A DNA stretch of 64,000 nt, from assembly GCA_964388575.1 (NCBI GenBank), contig CAYMAZ010000010.1:1-64000 (forward strand), written 5' to 3'. The stretch's first letter is position 1, and each line of letters starts with the position of its first letter. This stretch comes from CAYMAZ01 sp964388575. GTDB lineage: Bacteria; Bacteroidota; Bacteroidia; Bacteroidales; DTU049. Under the pieces are notes generated by a model. That model searched no databases. It saw only the letters and a list, made by a program, of their open reading frames with translations, and had not been told where the DNA came from. Of the stretch, positions 1-9,563 are shown one piece after another. Position numbers and translations under genes: made by a program.

Positions 1-58
<58 letters not shown>

Positions 59-157
59 AGAAATGATCTTGAATGCTCTCGGATTTACTATCGTTACCTA
101 GTTTCATTTTTCAATGAACTCAAGGATACTTATCACCTCTCATTTTTGCTTCAATAT

Positions 158-170
158 CTCAAAGAACTTT
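158..170 (-). promoter_or_regulatory. rRNA leader boxA-like antitermination site
   Basis: The minus strand reads AAAGTTCTTTGAGATATTG here, between the promoters and 16S. GTTCTTTGA(A/G)ATATTG just upstream of 16S is a recurrent feature of Bacteroidota rRNA leaders and resembles boxA (NusB/S10-type antitermination). The role is inferred from position and sequence only. Confidence 0.5.
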
Positions 171-196
171 TTCTCTTTTTTAAAAGTTTGGGAGTG

Positions 197-227
197 CAAA
201 ATTAATACTTATTTTTAAACTACCAAA
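197..227 (-). promoter_or_regulatory. rrn promoter P3 (closest to 16S)
   Basis: On the minus strand the -7 box is TAATTTTG (204-197), matching TAnnTTTG. A TTTG at 227-224 stands 19 nt upstream as the -33 element. The bases after the -7 box read CACTCCC, a discriminator shared with P1 at 391. Confidence 0.7.
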
Positions 228-288
228 TTTTTTTTCAAAAAAATTTAAACTTTTTTTTCAACCAGTGCTTTTTTTGAAAACAGGAATG

Positions 289-319
289 CAAATTTAATCA
301 ATTTTTTTTTCCTGACAAA
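289..319 (-). promoter_or_regulatory. rrn promoter P2
   Basis: On the minus strand the -7 box is TAAATTTG (296-289), with TTTG (319-316) 19 nt upstream. It is followed by CATTCCTG, close to the discriminators of P1 and P3. Confidence 0.65.
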
Positions 320-390
320 ATTTTTAACACTCTGTTTGAAATTTCGTTTTCCTCTCAATGAACTTCCCTGTTTTCTCTCAAACGGGACTG

Positions 391-419
391 CAAAGTTAAT
401 ACTTAATTTTCTTATCAAA
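391..419 (-). promoter_or_regulatory. rrn promoter P1 (distal)
   Basis: On the minus strand the -7 box is TAACTTTG (398-391), with TTTG (419-416) 17 nt upstream and CAGTCCC downstream. The block AAGTATTAAnTTTGCAnTCCC is shared with P3, so these look like duplicated rRNA promoters. Between 420 and 617 I see only AT-rich sequence and no credible gene. Confidence 0.65.
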
Positions 420-617
420 CAAATTTTTTTTACTTTTTTTAAAAATAATTCTTATCTTATTGCTAACATGTATTTTGCAGTCCCAATACGTCTTTTCTGT
501 GTTTTTAATATATTTTATAATGTATATACCACAATTTGCAACGACAGAATTCCTGAACTTTTTTCATACTGATATATTTTCTAAAGAGCGAAATTCATAC
601 GGAAATCTGGGATATTA

Positions 618-2303
618 TCAGATATTTTTCAAAACAATTTCCAGAATTTCCTGTTGTTTTATTTCTGCATCACGGACAATCTGATCTGATTCCCGGGTTA
701 AACTTTCAGCCAATTCCCTGTTCTCCAACTGTGCAGCATTTATCCGAACATTCAGCATAGCACCTCTGATTCCGGCGGTGATGGCAAGGGCACCAACTCC
801 CACGTCACTTGCAGAGGATTTCATGCCTTCAGTGGCCATTGCCATACAAATGTCATATGCTCTGAATGCTGTCTTCATTGTGTTCAGGGGAACCCGTGTG
901 GCATATAATGTGGCGTCCTGAATAGCATTCTTTCTCATAACCACCTCTTCTTCCGTTTTTTTAGGGAGACTGAATGCATCCATAATCAGGTTGAAGGAAT
1001 GTGTATCTTCATCAACAAGATGAATCAGTTCATTTTTCAATGATTCTCCCTTTTCAGCCCATTGTGAATACAATTCCCATTTGTCATCCCAGCCTCGTTT
1101 ATGGGATGACAGATTTGCGACCATCGTAGCAAGTGCTGCTCCCAATGCTCCCATGTATGCAGCAACAGAACCTCCTCCTGGGGCAGGTGATTCAGACGCA
1201 GTTTCATCACAAAAGGCACTACAGGTCATGTCAACAAGTTTTCCTTTTTTTTCAGAATCCTCAATAATGTATTCAATCACTTTTTCGCGTGCGTGAAATG
1301 GTTTCAGGTCATCAAGACCCATCGATTTTACAGCAATTTTTATCAGCTCATTTTCAGAAACACCAAGTGAACGTTTTTGTTTTGCAAGATAATGCTTTCC
1401 TGCATCAATTAATACACGTTTTGGCACAAGTCCGACAATTTCAGAACCGGTAACCCTGATTCCTCTGTCCTGAGCTTTTACACAAACTTCATCAAAGGCA
1501 ACATGAACAGGTGTTACCGATATGTTAGTAATATTCATAGAAACTTGTGCAATGCCGTATTCCTGAATGAACCATCCAATGGCTTTGGTAGCTTTCAGAG
1601 AACCAGGAATCATGATGTCATTCCCCTGTTCATCCTTTCTGATTTTTCCGGTAATTGGATTTCCTTCCCTTTCCGGACGCCCCCGTTCTCTTACATCAAA
1701 TGCAATGGCATTGGCTCTGCGCTCTGAAGTTGTATTCAGATTGTAATTAATAGCAACAAGGAAATCACGTGCGCCAACAGCAGTTGCTCCTGACTTTGCG
1801 TTGAATTCTGAAGGACCAAAATCAGGGTTCCATTCAGCTTGCGTAATCTTATCTTTCAGTCCCTCATATTCACCAGAACGGCAACAGGCAAGATTTCTTC
1901 TGTCTGGCTTAAATGCTGCATTTTCATAACAGTAAACCGGTATTCCAAGTTCTTCACCAATTCTTTTTCCTAGTTTACGTGCATATTCCACAACTTCTTC
2001 CATCGAAATATTGGCGACAGGAACAAGAGGACAAACATCTGTCGCCCCAAAACGCGGGTGAGCACCCTGATGAGTACGCATATCAATCAGTTCGGATGCT
2101 TTTTTTACAGCACGAAAGGCAGCATCACATACTTCTTCCGGAGTTCCTACAAATGTAACAACTGTTCTATTTGTTGATTCACCGGGATCCACATCAAGCA
2201 ATTTAACACCTTTCACATGTTCGATTTCATCAGTAATCTGTCTGATAATCTGTAAATTTCTTCCCTCGCTGAAATTCGGGACACATTCAATGAGCTTTCT
2301 CAT
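618..2303 (-). CDS. ftcD: Glutamate formimidoyltransferase / formimidoyl-THF cyclodeaminase
   Basis: Bifunctional enzyme of histidine degradation. It moves the formimino group from formiminoglutamate to tetrahydrofolate, then deaminates the product to 5,10-methenyl-THF. The N-terminal two thirds (about residues 1-330) match the transferase: CVPNFSEGR start, HQGAHPRFGATDVCPLVP, and a second half from about residue 180. The C-terminal third (about 360-561) matches the FTCD_C cyclodeaminase: ESPAPGGGSVAAYMGALGAA, then a helical bundle. At 561 aa it has the full two-domain length. The start lies 11 nt after the hutI stop, so the two genes form an operon. No hutH or hutU is in the window, so the earlier pathway steps must be encoded elsewhere. 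Confidence 0.95.
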   Translation of the reverse strand: MRKLIECVPNFSEGRNLQIIRQITDEIEHVKGVKLLDVDPGESTNRTVVTFVGTPEEVCDAAFRAVKKASELIDMRTHQGAHPRFGATDVCPLVPVANISMEEVVEYARKLGKRIGEELGIPVYCYENAAFKPDRRNLACCRSGEYEGLKDKITQAEWNPDFGPSEFNAKSGATAVGARDFLVAINYNLNTTSERRANAIAFDVRERGRPEREGNPITGKIRKDEQGNDIMIPGSLKATKAIGWFIQEYGIAQVSMNITNISVTPVHVAFDEVCVKAQDRGIRVTGSEIVGLVPKRVLIDAGKHYLAKQKRSLGVSENELIKIAVKSMGLDDLKPFHAREKVIEYIIEDSEKKGKLVDMTCSAFCDETASESPAPGGGSVAAYMGALGAALATMVANLSSHKRGWDDKWELYSQWAEKGESLKNELIHLVDEDTHSFNLIMDAFSLPKKTEEEVVMRKNAIQDATLYATRVPLNTMKTAFRAYDICMAMATEGMKSSASDVGVGALAITAGIRGAMLNVRINAAQLENRELAESLTRESDQIVRDAEIKQQEILEIVLKNI

Positions 2304-2314
2304 ATATTATTGAT

Positions 2315-3562
2315 TTATATTAGTTTACCATTTAATATCATTTTCTTCACTTTATTTTCACCGAAAGAATATGGCAAATAATTCAAGGAAGGCATATCAC
2401 GAAGGATACACAGATTCGCAATTTTTCCCGGAGTGATTGAGCCATGAGTTTCATCAAGTTCCATGGCTTTTGCTCCGTTTATTGTTACAGCATTTATAGC
2501 CTCTTCCGGAAGCATTTTATATTTGATGCAAGCAAGAGACATGACAAACTGCATATTTCCGGAAGGTGAAGATCCGGGATTGAAGTCTGATGCCAATGCA
2601 ACTGCCAGTCCGCTATCAATCATTTTTCTTGCCGGAGCATATGGAATATTCAGATAAAATGACACATTGGGTAGTAATGTCGGCATTGTGCTGCTTCCTT
2701 TCAGTGCCTGAATTTCCTGTTCACCAGACATTTCAAGGTGGTCAACAGATATCGCATTGTATTTTACACCAACCTGCACACCGCCGGAAAAATCAAGCTC
2801 ATTGGCATGAATCTTGGGTTTCATCCCGAATTTATCAGCTGCTTCAATTATTCTTGCAGTTTCTTCAACAGTAAAAAAACCCTTGTCGCAAAAAACATCA
2901 ACATAATCGGCCAGTTGTTCTTCAGCAACCTTTGGGAGCATTTCCTGAATTATATGATCAACAAAATCGCCTTGTCTTCCCCTGAATTCCGGAGGAACAG
3001 CATGTGCCCCAAGAAATGTGGATTTGATTGTTAAAGGAGACGTTTCTTTAAGTTTTCTGATCACTCTCAGCATTTTCAATTCATCTTCAAGTGTCAAACC
3101 ATAGCCACTTTTGATTTCCAAGGCACCTGTGCCATGAGAAATGACCTCTTCGACCCTTGTCTGAGCACTTTCGTAAAGTTCCTGTTCATCCATCTGTCGC
3201 AAACGGGCAGCAGAGTTGAGAATTCCTCCTCCACGTTTCGCAATTTCCTCATAGGACAATCCCTGAATCTTGTTAACAAATTCGGCTTCACGCCATTGAG
3301 CAAACACAATATGAGAATGAGAATCACACCAGGCGGGCAGAACATATTGCCCTTTGACATCAAGTATATCACTTTCATAAAATCCGGGAAGTTCAGATGA
3401 CAAACTGTTCATCTGCCCGTAAGATTGAATGACTCCGTTTTCAATATACAACCATGCATTTTCAACACCAGGTAAAACAGACATTTCTCTGCCATAGACA
3501 GCCCCTGTTGTTTTGTCCCGTGTCTGAATCAATTCTTTTATGTTGATAATCAATAACTTCAT
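2315..3562 (-). CDS. hutI: Imidazolonepropionase
   Basis: Zinc/iron amidohydrolase that opens 4-imidazolone-5-propanoate to N-formiminoglutamate, feeding the FtcD encoded directly downstream. Family signatures seen: WCDSHSHIVFAQWRE (metal-binding HxH near residue 75), SGYGLTLEDELKMLRVI, HANELDFSGG, VDHLEMSGEQ and ASDFNPGSSPSGNM. I chose the ATG at 3562 (MKLLIINIKELIQT), giving 415 aa. A longer frame to 3598 adds 12 residues with no family resemblance. The gene is first in a two-gene operon with ftcD. Confidence 0.93.
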   Translation of the reverse strand: MKLLIINIKELIQTRDKTTGAVYGREMSVLPGVENAWLYIENGVIQSYGQMNSLSSELPGFYESDILDVKGQYVLPAWCDSHSHIVFAQWREAEFVNKIQGLSYEEIAKRGGGILNSAARLRQMDEQELYESAQTRVEEVISHGTGALEIKSGYGLTLEDELKMLRVIRKLKETSPLTIKSTFLGAHAVPPEFRGRQGDFVDHIIQEMLPKVAEEQLADYVDVFCDKGFFTVEETARIIEAADKFGMKPKIHANELDFSGGVQVGVKYNAISVDHLEMSGEQEIQALKGSSTMPTLLPNVSFYLNIPYAPARKMIDSGLAVALASDFNPGSSPSGNMQFVMSLACIKYKMLPEEAINAVTINGAKAMELDETHGSITPGKIANLCILRDMPSLNYLPYSFGENKVKKMILNGKLI

Positions 3563-3667
3563 AGATAATATATTTTGTATTTCACCGCGAAAATACAAAA
3601 AAACCCATAAATTTTGCCTCTGTTAAGAAGATTATTATTAATATTGTAGGTTCAAAAAAAATGTGTT

Positions 3668-5761
3668 ATGATTAAATCCTGCAGAATAATTTGCATCATC
3701 AGCTTATCTTTATTTTTTAACTTATCTGTTTTTTCTCAGATCATTTCATTACAGCAGGCACAATTTGCCACTTACAATTTTCTTCATGAAATGAACTCAT
3801 CTGTTAAGACAATTGAAGATCTGCAACATTCCTTTACTTCAGAAACTTCTTTGAATGAACCAGCATGGTATGTTTTTACCACCGGGAACAGGGGTTATCT
3901 GATTATTTCTGCAGAATTATCAGCCTATCCTGTTTTGGCATATTCATATGACTCTCCTTTTTTCAATAATCCTTCAAATTTTCCGCCTTCTTTTGCATTC
4001 TGGATGGATCAGCGCACACAGGAAATTGAAGAAATTCGAACAATCAAGCATGCTGCTGATAATAAAACCACAGAAATATGGGATCAACTTTTGAACGGGA
4101 GTTTTTCAGGAAATCATCTGAAATCCAGGAGCATGGAACCTCTGTTAAAGAGTGCCTGGAATCAGGACTGCAGATATAATGAGATGTGTCCGGAAGACCC
4201 TTCAGGTCCTTGCGGTCGGGTTTATGCAGGCTGCGTGGCTACAGCAATGAGCCAGATAATGTATTACTGGAGATTTCCTGAAACCGGAATCGGAAGTACT
4301 TCATATAATGCATCACCCTACGGAACACAGTATGTGAATTACGCATCTGCAACCTATCTCTGGGATGAAATGAAAGGCTCTATCAATACTTCACATCCTG
4401 AGCTGGCAAAATTATTATACCATGCTGGTGTTGCAGTCAGGATGAATTACTCCCCATCAGGGTCAGGAGCAAGTTCAACGGATGTTCCCAATGCTTTGAA
4501 ATACAGATTCCGCTATGCTTCTGCAAGTTACAGAAGCAAAAGCAATTATACAACAACCAACTGGAACAATCTGCTGATCGGAAATCTGGACAACAAATAT
4601 CCCATTTACTATTCAGGATCAGGAAACGGCAGCGGCCATGCATTCAACCTGGACGGATATCAGGGAACAGACCACTTTCACTTTGACTGGGGCTGGAGTG
4701 GAGCATATAATGGTTATTATTATCTGAGTAATCTTAATCCGGGCAGTAGCTCTTTCAATAGCTGGCAGGCAGCGGTTGTTGACATTTATCCTCCGGGCGC
4801 ATCTTACCCTCAAAATTGCAATGGTATGAAAACACTCACTGCGGTTTCCGGAAGTATTGAAGACGGTAGCGGTCCAATTGACAATTACGAACCCAATGTC
4901 AATTGCTCCTGGCTGATTAAACCCACACATCCCGTTGACTGGATCAGACTGAATTTTGTAGATATGGACACTGAATCTGGAAATGATGTGATTACAATCT
5001 ATAATGGAGAAACAACGTCTGCAAATGTTATTGGAACATATAGTGGCAGCACACTACCACCCACAATTCAGGGAACAGGACAGTCAATGCTTGTTACATT
5101 CAGTTCAAATGGAAGTCAGGAGCATAACGGATTTTTGATTGAGTATTCTGCAAATCCAACATCCTTCTGCTCAGGAACTGCATACATTACTGATTATTCC
5201 GGAACAATCCACGATGGGAGTGGCTCAGGATATCAATATAATAATAACGCAAATTGTCGCTGGATTATCGAACCAGCATATGCCTCATCAATACATATCA
5301 CATTTACAGAATTTGATACTGAACCGGTCTATGATAAAATCAGAATATCAGACCTGGAAAACAGCATTCTGCTTATAGAACATAGTGGTTCAGATCTCCC
5401 GGCTCCGCTTGTAATCAACGCATCTAAAGTGTTAATTCATTTTATTACAAATTCTTCAGTCCAAAGCAGCGGATGGACACTTCAGTATTCTACTGTCACC
5501 GATGTTGAAGAGCAGACACATACTCAGGTCAGAGTATATCCCAATCCTGCAAGTGATATCGTTTACATTGACCTGCCGGAACAAAAGCAAATTGGGACCA
5601 TATCAGTCCTTGACATGAGTGGAAAATCATGCTTGACAAAGGACCTGAATGATGCTGAATCATCAATTCAGCTTGATATATCATCATTGCCTTCCGGAAT
5701 GTATCTGTTGCAAATTGAAACCGGAGACATTTCATATCATTCCAAACTCAGTATTTTTTAA
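3668..5761 (+). CDS. Secreted C10 (streptopain-like) cysteine peptidase with CUB-like domains, T9SS cargo
   Basis: 697 aa. Residues 1-24 are a signal peptide ending FNLSVFSQ. The next stretch, about 25-130, resembles the SpeB-type propeptide. The peptidase domain (about 150-380) has the catalytic Cys189 in YAGCVATAMSQIMYYWRFP and His324 in GSGHAFNLDGYQ, followed by HFDWGWSG. Two CUB-like beta domains follow (about 395-500 and 505-610), each starting with Cys and carrying a DGSG turn and a TES/TEP acidic motif. The last 75 residues (RVYPNPASD, ISSLPSGMYLLQI) are a type IX secretion sorting domain. Expected at the cell surface or secreted. The next gene is a paralogue 14 nt downstream. Confidence 0.9.
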   Translation: MIKSCRIICIISLSLFFNLSVFSQIISLQQAQFATYNFLHEMNSSVKTIEDLQHSFTSETSLNEPAWYVFTTGNRGYLIISAELSAYPVLAYSYDSPFFNNPSNFPPSFAFWMDQRTQEIEEIRTIKHAADNKTTEIWDQLLNGSFSGNHLKSRSMEPLLKSAWNQDCRYNEMCPEDPSGPCGRVYAGCVATAMSQIMYYWRFPETGIGSTSYNASPYGTQYVNYASATYLWDEMKGSINTSHPELAKLLYHAGVAVRMNYSPSGSGASSTDVPNALKYRFRYASASYRSKSNYTTTNWNNLLIGNLDNKYPIYYSGSGNGSGHAFNLDGYQGTDHFHFDWGWSGAYNGYYYLSNLNPGSSSFNSWQAAVVDIYPPGASYPQNCNGMKTLTAVSGSIEDGSGPIDNYEPNVNCSWLIKPTHPVDWIRLNFVDMDTESGNDVITIYNGETTSANVIGTYSGSTLPPTIQGTGQSMLVTFSSNGSQEHNGFLIEYSANPTSFCSGTAYITDYSGTIHDGSGSGYQYNNNANCRWIIEPAYASSIHITFTEFDTEPVYDKIRISDLENSILLIEHSGSDLPAPLVINASKVLIHFITNSSVQSSGWTLQYSTVTDVEEQTHTQVRVYPNPASDIVYIDLPEQKQIGTISVLDMSGKSCLTKDLNDAESSIQLDISSLPSGMYLLQIETGDISYHSKLSIF

Positions 5762-5775
5762 ATTTTTTCATTTTT

Positions 5776-7860
5776 ATGAAAAACCTGACTATCCTTTTTA
5801 TTCTGATTTTACTGATCGGATCAGTTGCTCAGATGACAGCACGTACTGTAACAAAAAACACAGCGCAGCAGGCAGCTGTAAGCTATTACTTATCCAAACA
5901 TCCCGAACCAACGAAAAAATTTGCCATAACTGTCAGTTCTGTTTATACAGATTTCAGCACATCAGATGTCGTGTTGTTTTATGCCATTAATTTTTCTGAT
6001 ACCGGGTTTGTTCTCATAGCCGGGGATGATGCCGTCAGTCCGGTTCTTGGTTACTCATACAATTCTTATTTTACCGGGGAGGACATTCCGGTTCAACTGT
6101 CAGGGCTCCTTGAAGAATACAGAAATCTGATTTTGCATGTTCGAAATTCTGAACCGGAGCTTTTTGCGTTAAAAACAAGTGAATGGAACTCACTTCTTTT
6201 CGATCATACAGATAAGTCAACAAACGCAATTGTTGATCCATTGCTGTTTTGCAGGTGGGATCAGGGTGCCCGATACAATGCCCTGTGTCCTGAAGATCCT
6301 GATGGCCCTGGTGGTCGTGTCTATGCCGGTTGTGTGGCTACAGCAATGAGTATGCTCATGTATCATTTCAGATTCCCGGATTCAGGTCAGGGACAGCATG
6401 GCTATTGGTCTGATTATGGATTTCTTTCTGTTGATTTCAGCCAGTCACAGTATCAATGGAATGAAATGCCTGTTTCACTGACTTCAAATAACCATCATGT
6501 CGCAAAGTTGATGTATGATGCAGGTGTATCTGTTGACATGATGTACAGTCCATATGGTTCAGGAGCATATATGGATGATGCTGCATACGCCATGCGGACA
6601 TATTTCAATTATTCTCCAACACTAACGCTTGAATACAGGGATTCTTACAGTTTTGCTCAATGGGTAAATCTATTAAGCGCTCAGTTGGATCAGGGTTATC
6701 CATTGATATACGCCGGTTACGGCTCGAACGGCCCGGGTCATGCATTTGTCTGTGACGGCTACGACGGCGGAAATCTCTTCCACTTTAACTGGGGCTGGAG
6801 CGGAAATTACAACGGATTCTATGTGATGGATTATCTGACTCCAGGAGGTTATAATTTCTCAAGCTATCAGATGGCCATTATCAATTGCTTTCCGGCAGAC
6901 AACAATTATCCGGCCGGTTGTCAGTCAACATCTGTTATTACAGGATCCGCCGGGAGTATCACCGATGGCAGCGGTCCTTTCAACTACGAAAACAACAGCA
7001 ACTGTTCATGGCTGATTCAACCGGAGGTGGTAAGCGAATCCATGACCTTAAAATTTCTGCAGCTTGATACAGAGCCGGGACAGGATCAGATTTGCATTTA
7101 CAACGGACCCGACAGCACCTTCCCCTTGCTTGGGTGTTTTTCCGGAACTGCACTTCCTTCAAGTATTGTTGCTGAAAACGGCACAATGTTTATTACTTTT
7201 CAAACCAATGCCACAATAACAGGAAAGGGGTTTTTTGCTGAATTCAGTTCTATCCCGGCGAAATTTTGTGACAATTACACAATTCTGGACTCTCCTTCAG
7301 GGACAATTGAAGACGGAAGTCAGTCTGGTCAGTATCAGCCTAACACTCTTTGCCGTTGGCTTGTCAATCCTCCGGGTGCCGATATGATTACTTTTCATTT
7401 TGAAGAATTCGATACAGAACCAAACAAAGATTTTGTTATTTTACTGGACAACAGCACTTTCCCTTCCACAGAAATTGCAAGATTTTCAGGTTCTCAACTA
7501 CCCCCGGACTTTGTTTATTACGGAAATCCTATTGTTCTGATGTTTAAAACAGATGATTATATTCAGCAACACGGATGGAAGATCAGTTATTCAAGGACAA
7601 TGACATCTGTTGATGAACCTCTGCTGATGACTCCGGCTATTTTTCCAAATCCTTTTACTGATCATATCCTGATTTCCGGTATACAGTCAACAAGTCAGGT
7701 TATCCTGTTTGATCCCGCCGGCCGGGAAGTTCTGAATATTTATCCTGATGCAGGGAGTTCTACACTTCAACTGGAAACAATGAACCTGCAACCCGGAATG
7801 TATATTTTGCAGATTACTGGTGAAACAGGCACAAGAACTGAAAAACTAATAAAACTCTGA
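5776..7860 (+). CDS. Secreted C10 cysteine peptidase, paralogue of the upstream gene
   Basis: 694 aa with the same architecture as the preceding gene: signal peptide (LILLIGSVAQMTA), propeptide-like region, and C10 domain with Cys186 in YAGCVATAMSMLMYHFRFP and His322 in GPGHAFVCDGYDG, then HFNWGWSG. Two CUB-like domains (about 395-500, 505-615) and a T9SS sorting domain (AIFPNPFTDHILI, NLQPGMYILQI) follow. The 14-nt spacing suggests cotranscription and origin by tandem duplication, although sequence divergence outside the motifs is considerable. It ends base to base against convergent recR (stop at 7861). Substrates are unknown. The CUB-like domains may bind protein or glycan targets. Confidence 0.9.
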   Translation: MKNLTILFILILLIGSVAQMTARTVTKNTAQQAAVSYYLSKHPEPTKKFAITVSSVYTDFSTSDVVLFYAINFSDTGFVLIAGDDAVSPVLGYSYNSYFTGEDIPVQLSGLLEEYRNLILHVRNSEPELFALKTSEWNSLLFDHTDKSTNAIVDPLLFCRWDQGARYNALCPEDPDGPGGRVYAGCVATAMSMLMYHFRFPDSGQGQHGYWSDYGFLSVDFSQSQYQWNEMPVSLTSNNHHVAKLMYDAGVSVDMMYSPYGSGAYMDDAAYAMRTYFNYSPTLTLEYRDSYSFAQWVNLLSAQLDQGYPLIYAGYGSNGPGHAFVCDGYDGGNLFHFNWGWSGNYNGFYVMDYLTPGGYNFSSYQMAIINCFPADNNYPAGCQSTSVITGSAGSITDGSGPFNYENNSNCSWLIQPEVVSESMTLKFLQLDTEPGQDQICIYNGPDSTFPLLGCFSGTALPSSIVAENGTMFITFQTNATITGKGFFAEFSSIPAKFCDNYTILDSPSGTIEDGSQSGQYQPNTLCRWLVNPPGADMITFHFEEFDTEPNKDFVILLDNSTFPSTEIARFSGSQLPPDFVYYGNPIVLMFKTDDYIQQHGWKISYSRTMTSVDEPLLMTPAIFPNPFTDHILISGIQSTSQVILFDPAGREVLNIYPDAGSSTLQLETMNLQPGMYILQITGETGTRTEKLIKL

Positions 7861-8481
7861 TCAGGTTTTAACAATTGTCTCTTCATAGGGAATCCGGTTG
7901 ATCAATGACCTGCCCAGTGTGACTTCGTCTGCATATTCCAGCTGATCTCCGATTGCAATACCTTTTGAAAGCGTCGTGAGTTTCAGATCAAATTGTTCAA
8001 GATGTCTGAACAAATAGTATCCTGTTGTATCTCCTTCAACGGTTGCGGGTAAAGCCATGATAATTTCCTGAATTTTTCCGTACTGAACTCGGGTAATGAG
8101 CTCATTGATTTTCAGTTTATCAGGACCAATGCCTTCCAGAGGAGAAATCAGGCCTCCGAGAACGTGAAACACTCCCCGGAACTGACTTGTATTTTCAACT
8201 GCCATCATATCACGAATATCCTCAACCACACAGATCATGGAATGATCACGTTTTGGGTGATTGCAAATGTCACACACTTCATGATCAGACAGAGAATAGC
8301 ATACTTTGCAGAATTTAATTTCGGAACGGAGTCTTGTGAGGCTTTCAGCAAGTGCATCTGTATGCCTTGGCTCCTGACGTAACATATGCAGGACAAAACG
8401 AAGCGCTGTGCGCTTTCCTACACCTGGCAATTTGGCAAGTTCATTCACTGCTGATTCAATAAGTCTTGAAGGTATTTCCAC
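7861..8481 (-). CDS. recR: Recombination mediator protein RecR
   Basis: 206 aa, normal length. The N-terminal helix-hairpin-helix LAKLPGVGKRTALRFVLHML, the four-Cys zinc finger CKVCYSLSDHEVCDIC (about residues 58-73), and the Toprim segment beginning ICVVEDIRDMMAVE are all present. The C-terminal Walker-B-like region carries the ATVEGDTTGYYL motif. RecR works with RecO (and RecF) to load RecA on gapped DNA. A -7 box lies upstream at 8508-8515. Confidence 0.95.
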   Translation of the reverse strand: MEIPSRLIESAVNELAKLPGVGKRTALRFVLHMLRQEPRHTDALAESLTRLRSEIKFCKVCYSLSDHEVCDICNHPKRDHSMICVVEDIRDMMAVENTSQFRGVFHVLGGLISPLEGIGPDKLKINELITRVQYGKIQEIIMALPATVEGDTTGYYLFRHLEQFDLKLTTLSKGIAIGDQLEYADEVTLGRSLINRIPYEETIVKT

Positions 8482-8507
8482 CTGCGTATTGTAAAATGAT
8501 TATGATG

Positions 8508-8515
8508 CAAAATTA
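8508..8515 (-). promoter_or_regulatory. Putative recR promoter -7 box
   Basis: The minus strand reads TAATTTTG, matching TAnnTTTG, 27 nt before the recR ATG. No clear -33 element was confirmed. Confidence 0.5.
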
Positions 8516-8702
8516 CTAAAAAAGAAAAACTTTTTTAAAAATCAGATTTTTTGTAACATAATTTCTCTGATGTGCAGATTGGATGTGTTTTTTCGAGAAA
8601 TTACCGGATGGGTGAAGATAAAATTTCTCACCAGAAGAATAATGACAGAATCATAAAATCATCTCAATTTCAAAAAAAATCATTCCTTTTAACTCCGATT
8701 TT

Positions 8703-9410
8703 CTATTGTTGAATATTTCTCATGCACCGTACAGAATAGGCATTGGTTTTGAAGCTAATATCTATGAATGTTAATACACTGTTTGTATATGAAAGCATTA
8801 CAGAAAAGGCCTCCGAAGCAGATGCATCAGTTGAGGTCCATAAATGTGCTTCTTTCTCCAACAAATTAAATTCGTTGTTTGAAAGTCTGTTCCCTCCCGG
8901 GAGAATATTCATCAGGCTTTCATTTGTAGCTCTTGTATTGGGGCTGTTCCAATGAATGGTTCCTGCTTCTTTCAACTTGCCTCCCGCAATATTGACACCT
9001 CCAAGATATTCTGCCAGTTCCAGCCAGTCATTTTTTGAAGGAATACGAAATCCTTCAGGACAAAGTGTATTGGTTTGTACAGCTGCATAATTATACAAAA
9101 AACCATAATCCTGCTTGTTTGAAAGGTCATGATTGTATACACAATAAGCGGGGGCGGTCTGATCAGACAGCACATTGTCCCAGTACTCAACGACAGTATT
9201 ATTATGTAGCCTGCTTGTTTTAAGATTCTCTCCCATCCAAATCTGATTGGCAATCTTTACTGCTTTGTACAGGTTTCCATCTGCATCAGCAATCTGTCCA
9301 ATTACCTCAGGACCTGGTTCTGTTTCTGCATTCTTTTTTTGACAAGAGACCAACATACTTTGCACAATGAACAGTATAGACAAACTGAAAACAAGGTTCA
9401 TTAAATTCAT
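8703..9410 (-). CDS. FISUMP-domain lipoprotein
   Basis: 235 aa. The N-terminal hydrophobic segment ends in a lipobox (QSMLVSC, Cys23), so it should be a lipoprotein. The body matches the Fibrobacter succinogenes major paralogous (FISUMP) domain: DADGNLYKAVKIANQIWMGE, a middle block with LCPEGFRIPSKNDWLELAEYL, and the ending AYSVRCMRN. The function of this domain is unknown; it occurs on surface proteins of Bacteroidota and Fibrobacteres. Two more FISUMP genes lie at 11644 and 13650, so this is a local family. It is divergent from the symporter gene. Confidence 0.85.
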   Translation of the reverse strand: MNLMNLVFSLSILFIVQSMLVSCQKKNAETEPGPEVIGQIADADGNLYKAVKIANQIWMGENLKTSRLHNNTVVEYWDNVLSDQTAPAYCVYNHDLSNKQDYGFLYNYAAVQTNTLCPEGFRIPSKNDWLELAEYLGGVNIAGGKLKEAGTIHWNSPNTRATNESLMNILPGGNRLSNNEFNLLEKEAHLWTSTDASASEAFSVMLSYTNSVLTFIDISFKTNAYSVRCMRNIQQ

Positions 9411-9539
9411 TTCATGGTTGTTTTTACATCAATTTCTGCAAAAATCATGCTGTTTATTTTCATAAATACACCACTTTTGGATCTGCATGCATCCATAGAC
9501 AGAAATATGAAACTGACACTGAGATCATACATAATTTTG

Positions 9540-9547
9540 TACTTTTG
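9540..9547 (+). promoter_or_regulatory. Promoter -7 box for the symporter-coaE unit
   Basis: TACTTTTG matches TAnnTTTG and lies 16 nt before the ATG at 9564. It excludes the longer reading frame that would start at 9414, because that start lies upstream of this promoter. Confidence 0.6.
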
Positions 9548-9563
9548 CACAAATCCGTATAAA

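Noticed and set aside
336..684. Two overlapping plus-strand frames beside the rRNA promoters
   Set aside because: They are Phe/Tyr/Ile-rich translations of AT-rich leader DNA, and they overlap the promoter boxes and the ftcD end.
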